From an uncultured Pelagibacteraceae bacterium (GTDB lineage: Bacteria; Pseudomonadota; Alphaproteobacteria; Pelagibacterales; Pelagibacteraceae): a stretch of 64,000 bases of DNA. Location: assembly GCA_902622545.1 (NCBI GenBank), contig CACNQD010000001.1, forward strand, positions 248,001-312,000, written 5' to 3'. The position numbers and the translations under genes were made by a program. Of this stretch, positions 9,146 to 17,851 are shown piece by piece (the stretch's first letter is position 1; every line of letters starts with the position of its first letter). The notes beneath the pieces are model-generated. The model ran no database searches. It saw only the letters and a list, made by a program, of their open reading frames with translations, and had not been told where the DNA came from.

Positions 9146-9565
9146 ATGTTTGATAATAGCCAATATATTGAAAAATTAAGAAGCTCTGGCTTAAGACCGA
9201 CAAAACAAAGAATAAAAATTTGTGAAGTTCTATTCGATTCAGAAAAGACTTTTCATTTTACTATCAACGAACTTGTAAAAAGAATAAGTAAGTCAACAAA
9301 TGACAAAATCTCACTTGCAACTGTTTATAACACAGTTCATGCTTTCAAAAATAAAGGTTATTTAAAAGAGATACCAATTAATTCTGATCAAAGTTATTTT
9401 GATACCAATACGTCGCATCACCACCATTTTTATGATGAGACTCAAAAAGATTTAATTGATATAGATGATGCAGACGTTGAGCCAGTTAAAATTAATACAA
9501 GAATTCCTGGAAAAAAAATCAAGTCAGTAGAAGTACTTGTTAAAGTCGAAGACGACAAATCTTAA
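9146..9565 (+). CDS. irr: Iron response regulator Irr (Fur family)
   Basis: 139 residues. The N-terminal winged helix carries LRSSGLRPTKQRIKICEVLF and the recognition region ISLATVYNTVHAFKNKGYL. The run of four histidines at 91-94 (TSHHHHFYDE) is the HxH heme-binding motif that separates Irr from ordinary Fur. Irr in the family is degraded or inactivated when heme is available and binds ICE boxes at iron-responsive genes. It sits divergently to fabABI, an arrangement known in other alphaproteobacteria, and upstream of the katG operon, which also has Irr-box-like sites. Confidence 0.9.
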   Translation: MFDNSQYIEKLRSSGLRPTKQRIKICEVLFDSEKTFHFTINELVKRISKSTNDKISLATVYNTVHAFKNKGYLKEIPINSDQSYFDTNTSHHHHFYDETQKDLIDIDDADVEPVKINTRIPGKKIKSVEVLVKVEDDKS

Positions 9566-9577
9566 TTCAATTTCTAC

Positions 9578-9594
9578 ATTATAATAGTTCTAAA
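9578..9594. promoter_or_regulatory. Distal Irr-box-like site upstream of katG
   Basis: ATTATAA-TAG-TTCTAAA: the right half is a perfect ICE half-site and the left half has two mismatches. It lies just upstream of the predicted -35 hexamer of katG. On the other strand it reads TTTAGAA-CTA-TTATAAT, the same form as the other two sites in this window. Confidence 0.5.
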
Positions 9595-9597
9595 CTA

Positions 9598-9626
9598 TTG
9601 ACAAATTTATTTAGAATTATTATAAA
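9598..9626 (+). promoter_or_regulatory. Predicted sigma-70-type promoter of the katG operon
   Basis: A perfect -35 TTGACA (9598-9603) is followed after 17 bases by a -10 TATAAA (9621-9626). A ribosome binding site AAGGAG lies at 9635-9640 and the katG ATG at 9645, leaving a 5' leader of only about 12 bases. This is the best promoter match in the window. Confidence 0.7.
9610..9626. promoter_or_regulatory. Proximal Irr-box-like site overlapping the katG -10 element
   Basis: TTTAGAA-TTA-TTATAAA differs from the ICE palindrome (as remembered) at one base outside the spacer. It covers the spacer and the whole -10 element of the predicted katG promoter, so bound Irr would be expected to block RNA polymerase. 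Confidence 0.55.
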
Positions 9627-9644
9627 ATATAAAAAAGGAGATAC

Positions 9645-11879
9645 ATGAGCACAGAGTTCAGAAATAAAGATTTCAAAAATATAGAATTAAGCAAATGCCC
9701 AGTAACAGGTGCAGGAACAACAGCCAAGTTTTCTGCAGGCAGAGGACAATCAAACAGAGACTTTTGGCCAAATAGTTTAAATTTAAAGATATTAAGCCAG
9801 CATTCTAATCTCACAAATCCAATGGATAAAAAGTTTAATTATGCAAAAGAATTTAAGAAATTAAATTACAAAGCTTTAAAGAGAGATTTAACAAAATTAA
9901 TGACAGATTCACAAGAATGGTGGCCAGCAGACTATGGTCATTACGGACCTTTTTTTATTAGACTGGCTTGGCATGCGGCTGGTACTTACAGAACTGGTGA
10001 TGGTAGAGGTGGAGCTGGAACAGGCAATCAAAGGTTTGCACCATTGAATGCTTGGCCGGATAATGTCAATTTAGATAAAGCAAGATTATTACTTTGGCCT
10101 ATTAAACAAAAGTATGGAAAACAAATTTCATGGGCTGATTTATTTATTTTAGTCGGAAATGTAGCTTTAGAGTCAATGGGTTTTAAAACTTTTGGTTTTG
10201 GCGCAGGAAGAGTTGATATTTGGGAACCAGAAGATGATATTTACTGGGGATCTGAAAAAGAAATGTTAGGTGTTGAAAGATACAGTGGAAAAAGAGATTT
10301 AGAACAACCACTTGGAGCTTCACATATGGGATTAATTTATGTAAATCCTCAAGGTCCAGATGCAAATCCTGATCCTCTTCTAGCTGCTCATGATATTAGA
10401 GAAACTTTTGGAAGAATGGCAATGAACGATTATGAGACTGTTGCTTTAGTTGCTGGAGGTCATACATTTGGAAAATCACATGGTGCAGCATCTGAGTCTC
10501 ATAAAGGTCCAGATCCAGAGGCATCAAGAATTCAAGATCAATCGACTGGATGGAATAGTAATTACAAATCAGGAAAAGGCGTCGATACTATAAGCAGTGG
10601 TATTGAAGGTGCATGGACACAGTCACCTATAAAATGGGATATGGGTTACTTTGATTGCTTATTTAATCATGAATGGGAATTAACAAAAAGCCCTGCAGGA
10701 GCTCATCAGTGGACACCAAAACAAAATGGCCAAAAAATTAAAATGGTTCCCGATGCTCATGATAAAAACAAAATGCATCCACCAATGATGCAAACAACAG
10801 ATCTTTCTTTAAGAATGGATCCTTCGTATGGACCAATATCAAAACATTTTTACAACAACCCTAAAGAATTTGCAGACGCTTTTGCAAGAGCATGGTTTAA
10901 ATTAACTCATAGAGATATGGGTCCAAAAGCATGTTACTTGGGTAACGAGGTGCCAAAAGAAGAGTTAATATGGCAAGATCCAGTAAAAAAACCAAAATAT
11001 AAATTGAGGAAAAGCGATATTAAAAGCCTAAGATCCAAGATATCTAAATCTAAATTGTCTGTGTCAGAGTTAGTAAGCACAGCTTGGGCATCAGCTTCAA
11101 CTTACAGAGGATCAGATAAAAGAGGTGGAGCTAATGGAGCTAGAGTTACTTTAGAACCACAAATCAGTTGGGATGTTAATGATCCAAAACAGATTAATAA
11201 AGTTATTAAAATTTTAGAAAAAATTAAAAACAAATTCGACAATAAGAAAAAATCTGTTTCGTTAGCTGACTTGATTGTGCTAGGAGGAAACGTAGGTATT
11301 GAAATGGCAGCTAAAAAAGCAGGCATTAAGTTAAATGTACCTTTCTCTCCAGGAAGAGGAGATGCTTCACAAGAACAAACTGATATCCATTCGTTTGGTC
11401 TTTTAGAGCCACAAGCTGATGGATTTAGAAACTATAATAGCGATGAGACATCTACAGTTTCAGCTGAGGAAAAGTTGATAGACAAAGCACAATTGATGGG
11501 TTTAACAGCTCCAGAAATGACAGTTCTTGTTGGTGGTATGAGAGTGTTAGATACTAATTTTGATCATTCAAAAAATGGAGTTTTAACTAAAAAGCCAGGA
11601 ACTTTAACAAACGACTATTTTGTCAATCTTCTAGATATGAATACTACTTGGAAAGAAACAGATAAATCTGAACAATTGTTTGTGGGAAAAGATAGAAAAA
11701 CAGGTAAAGTTAAGTGGCATGGTACTAGAGTGGACTTAATATTTGGTTCAAACTCGCAATTGAGAGCATTAGCAGAGGTTTATGCATGCAATGATTCATC
11801 TAAAAAATTCGTTAACGACTTTGTTTCAGCATGGACAAAAGTCATGAATTCTGACAGGTTTGATCTAAAATTAAATTAA
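9645..11879 (+). CDS. katG: Catalase-peroxidase (heme b)
   Basis: 744 residues, full two-domain KatG length. Distal-pocket Arg106, Trp109 and His110 ([11 protein letters not shown]) and the proximal heme ligand His273 ([11 protein letters not shown]) are present. The Trp109-Tyr232-Met258 set needed for the covalent adduct giving catalase activity is also present ([17 protein letters not shown]). The degenerate C-terminal repeat starts near residue 440. No signal peptide, so cytoplasmic. It removes hydrogen peroxide. It is first in an operon with the dioxygenase gene 4 bases downstream, and its promoter overlaps Irr-box-like sites. Confidence 0.98.
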   Translation: MSTEFRNKDFKNIELSKCPVTGAGTTAKFSAGRGQSNRDFWPNSLNLKILSQHSNLTNPMDKKFNYAKEFKKLNYKALKRDLTKLMTDSQEWWPADYGHYGPFFIRLAWHAAGTYRTGDGRGGAGTGNQRFAPLNAWPDNVNLDKARLLLWPIKQKYGKQISWADLFILVGNVALESMGFKTFGFGAGRVDIWEPEDDIYWGSEKEMLGVERYSGKRDLEQPLGASHMGLIYVNPQGPDANPDPLLAAHDIRETFGRMAMNDYETVALVAGGHTFGKSHGAASESHKGPDPEASRIQDQSTGWNSNYKSGKGVDTISSGIEGAWTQSPIKWDMGYFDCLFNHEWELTKSPAGAHQWTPKQNGQKIKMVPDAHDKNKMHPPMMQTTDLSLRMDPSYGPISKHFYNNPKEFADAFARAWFKLTHRDMGPKACYLGNEVPKEELIWQDPVKKPKYKLRKSDIKSLRSKISKSKLSVSELVSTAWASASTYRGSDKRGGANGARVTLEPQISWDVNDPKQINKVIKILEKIKNKFDNKKKSVSLADLIVLGGNVGIEMAAKKAGIKLNVPFSPGRGDASQEQTDIHSFGLLEPQADGFRNYNSDETSTVSAEEKLIDKAQLMGLTAPEMTVLVGGMRVLDTNFDHSKNGVLTKKPGTLTNDYFVNLLDMNTTWKETDKSEQLFVGKDRKTGKVKWHGTRVDLIFGSNSQLRALAEVYACNDSSKKFVNDFVSAWTKVMNSDRFDLKLN

Positions 11880-11883
11880 TAAA

Positions 11884-12495
11884 ATGGAAACTGCACTTAA
11901 TACACCTAAAGTAAGCTTTGAAGATTTTTACGAAGTACCTAACTTAAAATTTGATATTGAAAAACTTAGAGCTGATTTAGATAAAATTCTTGAAGAAAAA
12001 AAGTTTAATTCCCCAGGAGTTACACACTTTGGTGCAATACCACTTAACCAGATACCTAATGATGAGAATTCTATAAAAGGTAATAATATAAGAGGTAAAT
12101 ACTGGACTATAGCAGATGAAACAGGAAAAGAAGTTTCAAGAGATGTAGAAATTGACGAGTCTAAATACACTAAACTTTTACCAGAATTTGAAAAAACATA
12201 TTTTAAAGAAGTTTATGAAACTTTAAGTAAAAAGTTTAAATTAGGAAGAGTAAGATTATTATTAAAAGAACCAAGATCTACTTTAAGTTGGCATAAAGAT
12301 CCAGAGTGTAGATTACATGTACCAATAATAACAAACCCAGGTTGTTCGATGGTAATAGAAAACGTTGCAAAACATTTGCCAGCTGACGGGAAGGTTTGGA
12401 TAACAAATAACACTAAATACCATAATTTTTTTAACGGAGGGGAGCAAGCAAGAATACACTTAGTAGCGTGTGTATTAGATAGTCCGTTTAAGTAA
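11884..12495 (+). CDS. Aspartyl/asparaginyl beta-hydroxylase-like 2-oxoglutarate/Fe(II) dioxygenase
   Basis: 203 residues. The iron-binding facial triad is visible as His137-x-Asp139 (LSWHKDPECRLHVPI) and His180 (TKYHNFFNGG), with Arg190 (EQARIHLV) placed to bind the 2-oxoglutarate carboxylate. This order is that of the cupin-type Asp/Asn hydroxylase family. Substrate unknown; soluble, no signal peptide. The gene follows katG by 4 bases and its stop overlaps the next start (TAATG). Pairing an Fe(II) enzyme with a heme catalase downstream of Irr-like boxes suggests iron/oxidant control of both. Confidence 0.7.
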   Translation: METALNTPKVSFEDFYEVPNLKFDIEKLRADLDKILEEKKFNSPGVTHFGAIPLNQIPNDENSIKGNNIRGKYWTIADETGKEVSRDVEIDESKYTKLLPEFEKTYFKEVYETLSKKFKLGRVRLLLKEPRSTLSWHKDPECRLHVPIITNPGCSMVIENVAKHLPADGKVWITNNTKYHNFFNGGEQARIHLVACVLDSPFK

Positions 12496-12740
12496 TGACT
12501 GAATTTACCAAAGGCATATTCGAGGTAAGTAGAGACGTTTACAAAAATAACAAAGGGTCAATACTAAGAACAATTGTTTATACAATCGGTCACTTTGCAA
12601 TTGCTATTACAGTATTGATGCTTGTAGCAGATGTATCTTTTATGATTGCTTTGACAGATGCAATTGTTGAACCAATAGCAAATTCAGTTTGGTACTTTGT
12701 TTTAGATAAGTGGTGGGCAAGTAAAAGTAAAAAGTCCTAG
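12495..12740 (+). CDS. DUF2061-like small membrane protein
   Basis: 81 residues with two hydrophobic segments (about 25-45 TIVYTIGHFAIAITVLMLV and 48-68), a basic C-terminus and a conserved-looking EPIANSVWYFVLDKWW. This resembles the DUF2061 family of two-span membrane proteins, which have no established function. It is translationally coupled to the dioxygenase gene (TAATG overlap) and its 3' end overlaps the convergent SH3 gene by 4 bases. Confidence 0.65.
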   Translation: MTEFTKGIFEVSRDVYKNNKGSILRTIVYTIGHFAIAITVLMLVADVSFMIALTDAIVEPIANSVWYFVLDKWWASKSKKS

Positions 12741-13195
12741 TTACCCCACAAATATTCATTATTAATCCATCCTACATAGTTTCCAGTTTCCACTTTAAAC
12801 CATTTTTTTTCTTCTTTTTTAACAATCAATAATCTACCGCTTTTAATTACTGCTATTGGTGTTGAATATTTTGTAGAATTTTTAAAAAGTATTTTTTCTT
12901 GAAGTGTAATTAATGATTTGTTTTTTTTAAGTTGAGATCTATGAACCCATCCACCATTATTTCTATAATCTAGAATTTTTCTAAAATTTTCTTTTTCATC
13001 AATTATTTCAACTGGAAAATTTTTTTTTAAGTATACAAATTTAATTGGGTAGTCTAACCCAGGACCATATCTTACATTTACCTTATTATATTTCAAAGAA
13101 AGAAAGTAATTTTCTTCTGCTTTTGTATCATTTAAAAAAATTAAAAAAAAAAATATAAAAATTATCCTAAACGTATTTATTATATTAAATCGCAT
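12737..13195 (-). CDS. Exported protein with bacterial SH3 domains
   Basis: 152 residues. An N-terminal signal peptide is clear: MRFN, then a hydrophobic core IIFIFFFLIFLN, with likely cleavage after DTKAEE. Two SH3b-like modules follow: one around NVRYGPGLDYPIKFVYLKK (about 37-90) ending GGWVHRSQL, the second around 100-150 ending KVETGNYVGWINNEYLWG. SH3b domains usually bind cell-wall peptides, so a periplasmic role is inferred. The start lies inside the 3' end of the upstream ThiF-like gene (16-base overlap), the last member of the ubiE-to-SH3 operon. Confidence 0.75.
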   Translation of the reverse strand: MRFNIINTFRIIFIFFFLIFLNDTKAEENYFLSLKYNKVNVRYGPGLDYPIKFVYLKKNFPVEIIDEKENFRKILDYRNNGGWVHRSQLKKNKSLITLQEKILFKNSTKYSTPIAVIKSGRLLIVKKEEKKWFKVETGNYVGWINNEYLWGN

Positions 13196-13902
13196 ATTCT
13201 GAATTCTAAATTTAATAAATTAATAATTAAAACTTTTCCATTTAAACACTTTCCAACATCCAAAATATATTTAATAGCTTCATTAGCTTGAATATTGCCA
13301 ACTATACCTGCAACTGTACCAATTACTCCATCTTCTTCACAAGTAGCCAAGTCATCATCAGGTGTACCTTGGTAAAAAGACTCCAAGCAAGGTTTTGTTT
13401 TTTTTGAAAAGTTGAACCCAAAAATATGTCCATCAAATTTTCCTATTGCCCCTGAAATTAAAACTTTTTTTAAAATTTTAGAAAATTTATTTATTAAAAA
13501 TTTACTACTAAAATTATCAGTCCCATCTATTATTATATCAAAAGATTGTATTATTTTTTTTGTGTTAAAATCATCAATTTTTTTCTTAAAGCTTTTTATT
13601 TTAATGTGAGGATTAACTTTTTTTATTCTTTTCTTTACTACATCAACTTTGTATTTCTTAATATCACTGGTAGTAAATATAGATTGCCTATGGATATTCG
13701 ATAAATTAACTTTGTCATGGTCAATTAAACCTATTGTTCCAACCCCAGCTCGACTCAAGTATTCTGCTACAGGACAACCTAGTCCTCCAAGACCGACGAT
13801 TAAAACTTTTGATTTTTTAAGTTTTTTTTGTCCATTGATACCAATATCTTTAAGAATAATTTGCCTCGAATATCTTTCTATTTCTTTATTTGTTAGGCTC
13901 AT
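13180..13902 (-). CDS. ThiF/MoeB/HesA-family adenylyltransferase
   Basis: 240 residues. The nucleotide-binding loop VGLGGLGCPVAEYL (36-49), Arg in NIHRQSIF (69-76) and DGTDNFSSKF (127-136) define the E1-like fold that adenylates the C-terminal Gly of ThiS, MoaD or similar proteins. Of the two CxxC zinc motifs in classical MoeB only single cysteines remain (C172 in KPCLESFY and C188 in ATCEEDGV), so the zinc site looks lost. No ThiS or MoaD gene is nearby, hence no gene symbol. It overlaps dut by 4 bases and the SH3 gene by 16. Confidence 0.8.
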   Translation of the reverse strand: MSLTNKEIERYSRQIILKDIGINGQKKLKKSKVLIVGLGGLGCPVAEYLSRAGVGTIGLIDHDKVNLSNIHRQSIFTTSDIKKYKVDVVKKRIKKVNPHIKIKSFKKKIDDFNTKKIIQSFDIIIDGTDNFSSKFLINKFSKILKKVLISGAIGKFDGHIFGFNFSKKTKPCLESFYQGTPDDDLATCEEDGVIGTVAGIVGNIQANEAIKYILDVGKCLNGKVLIINLLNLEFRICDLI

Positions 13903-14342
13903 TTTTTTCCTGTGGACCCAAAACCACCTTGACCTCTAACAGTATCAGGCAAACTGTCAACTTCCTCAAATTCCATTTTAATAATTGGAACTAAAACCAT
14001 TTGAGCAATTCTATCACCATTATTAATTATGAAATCTTCTTTACCATGATTGAATAAAATAATTTTTAGTTCACCTCTATAGTCACTATCTATGGTGCCA
14101 GGAGAATTTAATACACCTATGCTTTCTTTTGCAGCCAAACCTGATCTAGGTCTTATTTGAATTTCCAATTCCTCAGGTATTGCAACTTGTAATCCTGTAG
14201 GAATTAACTCTGAGCTATTTGGTTTAATTACAACTTTTTTTTCTAAAAACGCAGACAAGTCAACGCCAGATGAACCGTCTGTTTTATATTTTGGAGTAGT
14301 TACTTCTTTATTAGTCTTTTTAATTAATATTTTGACCATCAA
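13899..14342 (-). CDS. dut: Deoxyuridine 5'-triphosphate nucleotidohydrolase
   Basis: 147 residues. The dUTPase motifs are in order: GSSGVDLSA (23-31), PRSGLAAKESI (65-75), GTIDSDYRGELK (82-93), GDRIAQMVLVP, and the C-terminal Arg-rich GQGGFGSTGKK. The trimeric enzyme hydrolyses dUTP to dUMP, keeping uracil out of DNA and feeding dTMP synthesis. It overlaps coaBC by 4 bases; dut next to coaBC is a common proteobacterial pairing. Confidence 0.97.
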   Translation of the reverse strand: MMVKILIKKTNKEVTTPKYKTDGSSGVDLSAFLEKKVVIKPNSSELIPTGLQVAIPEELEIQIRPRSGLAAKESIGVLNSPGTIDSDYRGELKIILFNHGKEDFIINNGDRIAQMVLVPIIKMEFEEVDSLPDTVRGQGGFGSTGKK

Positions 14343-15550
14343 ATCATATTCAGCTGATTGATAACCCTTTTTACAATCTCATCAGCTACTACTGATTTAT
14401 AAGTTTTAGAAATAATTTCATCTTCAACTTTTTCATCTTTATAAAATATTGAAACCTCATTAAAATCAGAGTCAAACCCAATATCGTTCTTGCTAATATC
14501 ATTGGCTATTATCCAATCACAACCTTTATTTTGTAGTTTTTGTTTACTATTTGAGTGTAAGTTATTAGTTTCCGCAGAGAAACCTATTACTAATTTTGGC
14601 TTATTATTATTTTTTGAAATTAACTTTAGGATATCTATATTTTTTTCAAAATCTAATTTTAGATCTTTATTTTTTTTTTTAATTTTATTTTCACTTAAAT
14701 TTTTTACTTTAAAATCAGCTACAGCTGCACAAAAAATTGCAACATCACACGGTAAATTTTCTATTGTCCTCTGATACATTTCTTCAGCAGTATTTACTTT
14801 TAATAAATTAATGTTTGGATCAGGGGTAAGCTTTGATGGACCAGAAATTAAGGTTGTATCAAAACCATTATTAAATAATGATTTTGCTATCTCATACCCT
14901 TGCTTACCACTCGATCTGTTTGAAATGTATCTAACTGGATCTATAAATTCTTGTGTTGGACCAGCTGTAACAATAGCTCTATATTTTTTATTACTACTTT
15001 TTGATTTAAAAAAATTATCAAGTTCTTTTAATATATACTCTATATCAGCCATGCGCCCGTCACCATATTCTCCACATGCCATTTCACCATTAAATGGCCC
15101 TATGATCCTGTAATTGTAACTTTTAATTTTTTCTAAATTTTGTTTATTTGATACATGTTCCCACATTCTCACATTCATAGCAGGACAAACAAATATACTT
15201 TTATTAGATGCTTGAACGACAGTTGTTGCTAAATCATCACTTATACCTTGACTCATCTTAGCAATAATATTTGAGGTGGCTGGAGCTATAAGTATTAAAT
15301 CTGCCCACCTTGATAGGGAAATATGGTCCATCTCAGACTCATTTTCAACAGAGTACATATCTGAATAAACTTTATTTTTCGAAAGTGAAGTAATAGATAA
15401 AGGTGTAACAAACTCAGCACCACCTTTTGTAAGTATAGTTTTAACTTCACACTGAATTTTTATGAGAGATCTAATTAAATCTAATGCTTTATAAGCAGCT
15501 ATGCCACCTGAAATTATAAGTAATATCTTTTTTTTTTCTAAAAAATTCAT
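14339..15550 (-). CDS. coaBC: Bifunctional phosphopantothenoylcysteine decarboxylase / phosphopantothenate-cysteine ligase
   Basis: 403 residues, full CoaBC length. The N-terminal flavoprotein CoaC part has the catalytic His76 (EMDHISLSRWAD), the PAMNVRMW motif with Asn126, and Cys159 (GEMACGEYGDGRM). The C-terminal CoaB part begins near 185 with AIVTAGPTQEFIDPVRYISNRSSG. Together they convert 4'-phosphopantothenate plus cysteine to 4'-phosphopantetheine in CoA synthesis. The gene sits between ubiB and dut in the same operon. Confidence 0.97.
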   Translation of the reverse strand: MNFLEKKKILLIISGGIAAYKALDLIRSLIKIQCEVKTILTKGGAEFVTPLSITSLSKNKVYSDMYSVENESEMDHISLSRWADLILIAPATSNIIAKMSQGISDDLATTVVQASNKSIFVCPAMNVRMWEHVSNKQNLEKIKSYNYRIIGPFNGEMACGEYGDGRMADIEYILKELDNFFKSKSSNKKYRAIVTAGPTQEFIDPVRYISNRSSGKQGYEIAKSLFNNGFDTTLISGPSKLTPDPNINLLKVNTAEEMYQRTIENLPCDVAIFCAAVADFKVKNLSENKIKKKNKDLKLDFEKNIDILKLISKNNNKPKLVIGFSAETNNLHSNSKQKLQNKGCDWIIANDISKNDIGFDSDFNEVSIFYKDEKVEDEIISKTYKSVVADEIVKRVINQLNMI

Positions 15551-15556
15551 ATTGAA

Positions 15557-17125
15557 TTAAAATACTATGACACCTAAAAAAACAAGTAATAATAAACCAA
15601 TAATACTTTGATTTCTCAGAGATTTCATCTCGTTTTTCTTCTCATTTAACGAAGAATAAGAATTAGTATTTTGTGGAATTTGACCACTAGCTAAAAATGC
15701 TAAGGCTTGGTTTGCGTTTTCCATAACTTTTGGAAATTCTGGAATTTTTTTTAAAATCTCAGCAGAATCTTTTAAAGAGTCTACGACATTTTTAATAGGA
15801 TCTTTTGTTTCTTTTAACCAGTTTTCTAGCACAGGTCTTGAGGTTTCCCATATATTAGTATTTGGATCTAACTTTCTTGAAACTCCTTCTACAACTACCA
15901 TTGTCTTTTGAAGTAATAAAAGTTGTGGCTGTGTTTGCATGTTAAATTTTTCAGTAATATCAAACAATTGTTTTAATAATTTTCCACCAGATATATCTTT
16001 AACACTTTGACCAAATATTGGTTCTCCAATTGATCTTAACGCTTGAGCAAGTTCATCAACTGAAACATTTTTAGGCACTAATCCTGCAACTAAATGAACC
16101 TCAGCTACTTTCTTATAATCTCGACTTACAAAACCAAATAATATCTCTGCAAGATATCTTCTATTTAATTTATCAATTCTTCCCATAATTCCAAAATCTA
16201 TTGGTACAATTTGCCCTGATGAATTAATAAAAATATTTCCTTGATGCATATCAGCATGAAAAAAACCATCCCTAACAGCTTGTCTTAAAAAATGTTGTAT
16301 TAAATCAGTTGCAATTTTTGAAGTATTTTTTCCACTGTTAATTAATTTATCTTTTTCTCTTATTGATATTCCATCAACCCAATCTAAAGTCAGCACACTT
16401 TCACTAGTAAAATTCCAATATATTTTGGGCACTTTAAAACCTAAATCATTTTTAGTATTCTCTAAATATTCGTTAGCTGCTGCTGCTTCAAATCTGAGGT
16501 CCATTTCATGATTAGTTATTTCTTTGAATAAAAAGACTACTTCAATTAATTTTAATCTTTTAGTTTTTGGAATTAACGTTTCTACCAAATAAGCCAACAT
16601 CATTATTGCATCAATTTCAGAATTAAATATTTCTTTAATATTTGGTCTTAAAACTTTTATTGCTACATCCTTTATAGTATTACCCTCGTTTATCTTAGCC
16701 TTATGAACTTGTGCAATTGATGCTGCTGCAATAGGATCAGAGAATTCAATTATATTTTTTGAGGTTAATTCACCAAGCTCCTCCTTAATTATATTTTCTG
16801 CTAATGATTTTGAGAATGGCGGCAATTTATCCTGCAATTTTTCTAAATTTTTTGTAAGTTCTTCTCCAATGATATCCGGTCTTGTTGCTAAGAATTGTCC
16901 GAGTTTTATAAAAGTAGTCCCCAGGTCTTGAATTGTAGAACTTAAATCATTCGTGTGACCTGTTTTTTTTTGGTTTTTACTGAAAGATAATGAGACCAAA
17001 TTAAAAAATAATTTGATAAAAAATGGAACTTTGTGAGATCTATCTACAATTTCTATAATATTTGAAGAGCCTATTTTTCTAGCAATTTTAAATAATATAA
17101 TAATTTTATTGATCATATTTTCCAT
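15557..17125 (-). CDS. ubiB: Ubiquinone biosynthesis protein UbiB (ABC1/ADCK-like kinase)
   Basis: 522 residues. The atypical kinase-like fold shows the KxGQ motif (FIKLGQFLATRPD), the Ala-rich loop PIAAASIAQVHKA in place of a normal P-loop, the lysine in DVAIKVLRP, and HADMHQGNIFI with IDFGIMG as the catalytic/metal loops. A C-terminal membrane anchor (IIGLLLLVFLGVIVF) follows. UbiB ATPase activity supports aerobic ubiquinone synthesis, probably by extracting lipid intermediates. The start overlaps the end of ubiE by 13 bases. Confidence 0.95.
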   Translation of the reverse strand: MENMINKIIILFKIARKIGSSNIIEIVDRSHKVPFFIKLFFNLVSLSFSKNQKKTGHTNDLSSTIQDLGTTFIKLGQFLATRPDIIGEELTKNLEKLQDKLPPFSKSLAENIIKEELGELTSKNIIEFSDPIAAASIAQVHKAKINEGNTIKDVAIKVLRPNIKEIFNSEIDAIMMLAYLVETLIPKTKRLKLIEVVFLFKEITNHEMDLRFEAAAANEYLENTKNDLGFKVPKIYWNFTSESVLTLDWVDGISIREKDKLINSGKNTSKIATDLIQHFLRQAVRDGFFHADMHQGNIFINSSGQIVPIDFGIMGRIDKLNRRYLAEILFGFVSRDYKKVAEVHLVAGLVPKNVSVDELAQALRSIGEPIFGQSVKDISGGKLLKQLFDITEKFNMQTQPQLLLLQKTMVVVEGVSRKLDPNTNIWETSRPVLENWLKETKDPIKNVVDSLKDSAEILKKIPEFPKVMENANQALAFLASGQIPQNTNSYSSLNEKKNEMKSLRNQSIIGLLLLVFLGVIVF

Positions 17126-17817
17126 CCTGAATGAATAGAAACTATACCACCTGAAAGATTTTTATAACTTGGTTTATAAAATTTGTTACTATTTAAAATT
17201 TCAATTAATTCCTCTTGATTTACAAAATTTTCAATACTTTCTATTAAATATTCATATGGTTTACTTTCCCCTACAACTATTTTGCCAATTGTTGGTATAA
17301 ATTTAGAGTAATTTTTGTATAAAAATTCTAAATTTTGGTTTTGAATTTTGGAAAATTCTAAACAAAAAAATCTTCCACCTTTTTTTAATACTCTGTAAGC
17401 TTCTTTAATAGATTTATTTAAATTTTTGGTATTTCTTAGTCCGAAACTAATTGTATAAAAATCAAAACTATTACTTGGCAAACTTAGGTTTTCAGCATTA
17501 GAAAGTTTCCATTTAATATTTTTATAATTTTTTAATCTTTTTTTCCCCTCATCCAACATTTTGCGATTAAAATCTATACATAATATTTTTGATTTATTTT
17601 GATTAATATCCGAAAATAGTTTTGCAATATCTCCAGTACCACAAGCCACATCAACAAGTGTGTCACTCGATGATGGATTAATTTGTCTTATCAATTCTTT
17701 TTTCCAATATCTGTGAATACCTAAAGACATAAAGTCGTTCATTAAATCGTATTTATTATATACTGTGTCAAAAACACTTTTCACTAACCCTTTTTTTTGC
17801 TGAAGATTTTGCTGCAT
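17113..17817 (-). CDS. ubiE: Ubiquinone/menaquinone C-methyltransferase
   Basis: 234 residues. Family signatures are YDLMNDFMSLGIHRYWKKEL near the N-terminus, the SAM loop VDVACGTGDIAKLF (about 57-70) and FGLRNTKNLNKSIKEAYRVLKKGG. UbiE methylates the ring carbon of the quinone precursor with SAM. It is the first gene of the minus-strand operon down to the SH3 protein, divergent from mutM over 34 bases. The pairing with ubiB is widespread. Confidence 0.96.
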   Translation of the reverse strand: MQQNLQQKKGLVKSVFDTVYNKYDLMNDFMSLGIHRYWKKELIRQINPSSSDTLVDVACGTGDIAKLFSDINQNKSKILCIDFNRKMLDEGKKRLKNYKNIKWKLSNAENLSLPSNSFDFYTISFGLRNTKNLNKSIKEAYRVLKKGGRFFCLEFSKIQNQNLEFLYKNYSKFIPTIGKIVVGESKPYEYLIESIENFVNQEELIEILNSNKFYKPSYKNLSGGIVSIHSGWKI

Positions 17818-17851
17818 AGTAATAATATTATTTTTATTAATATAATATTAA

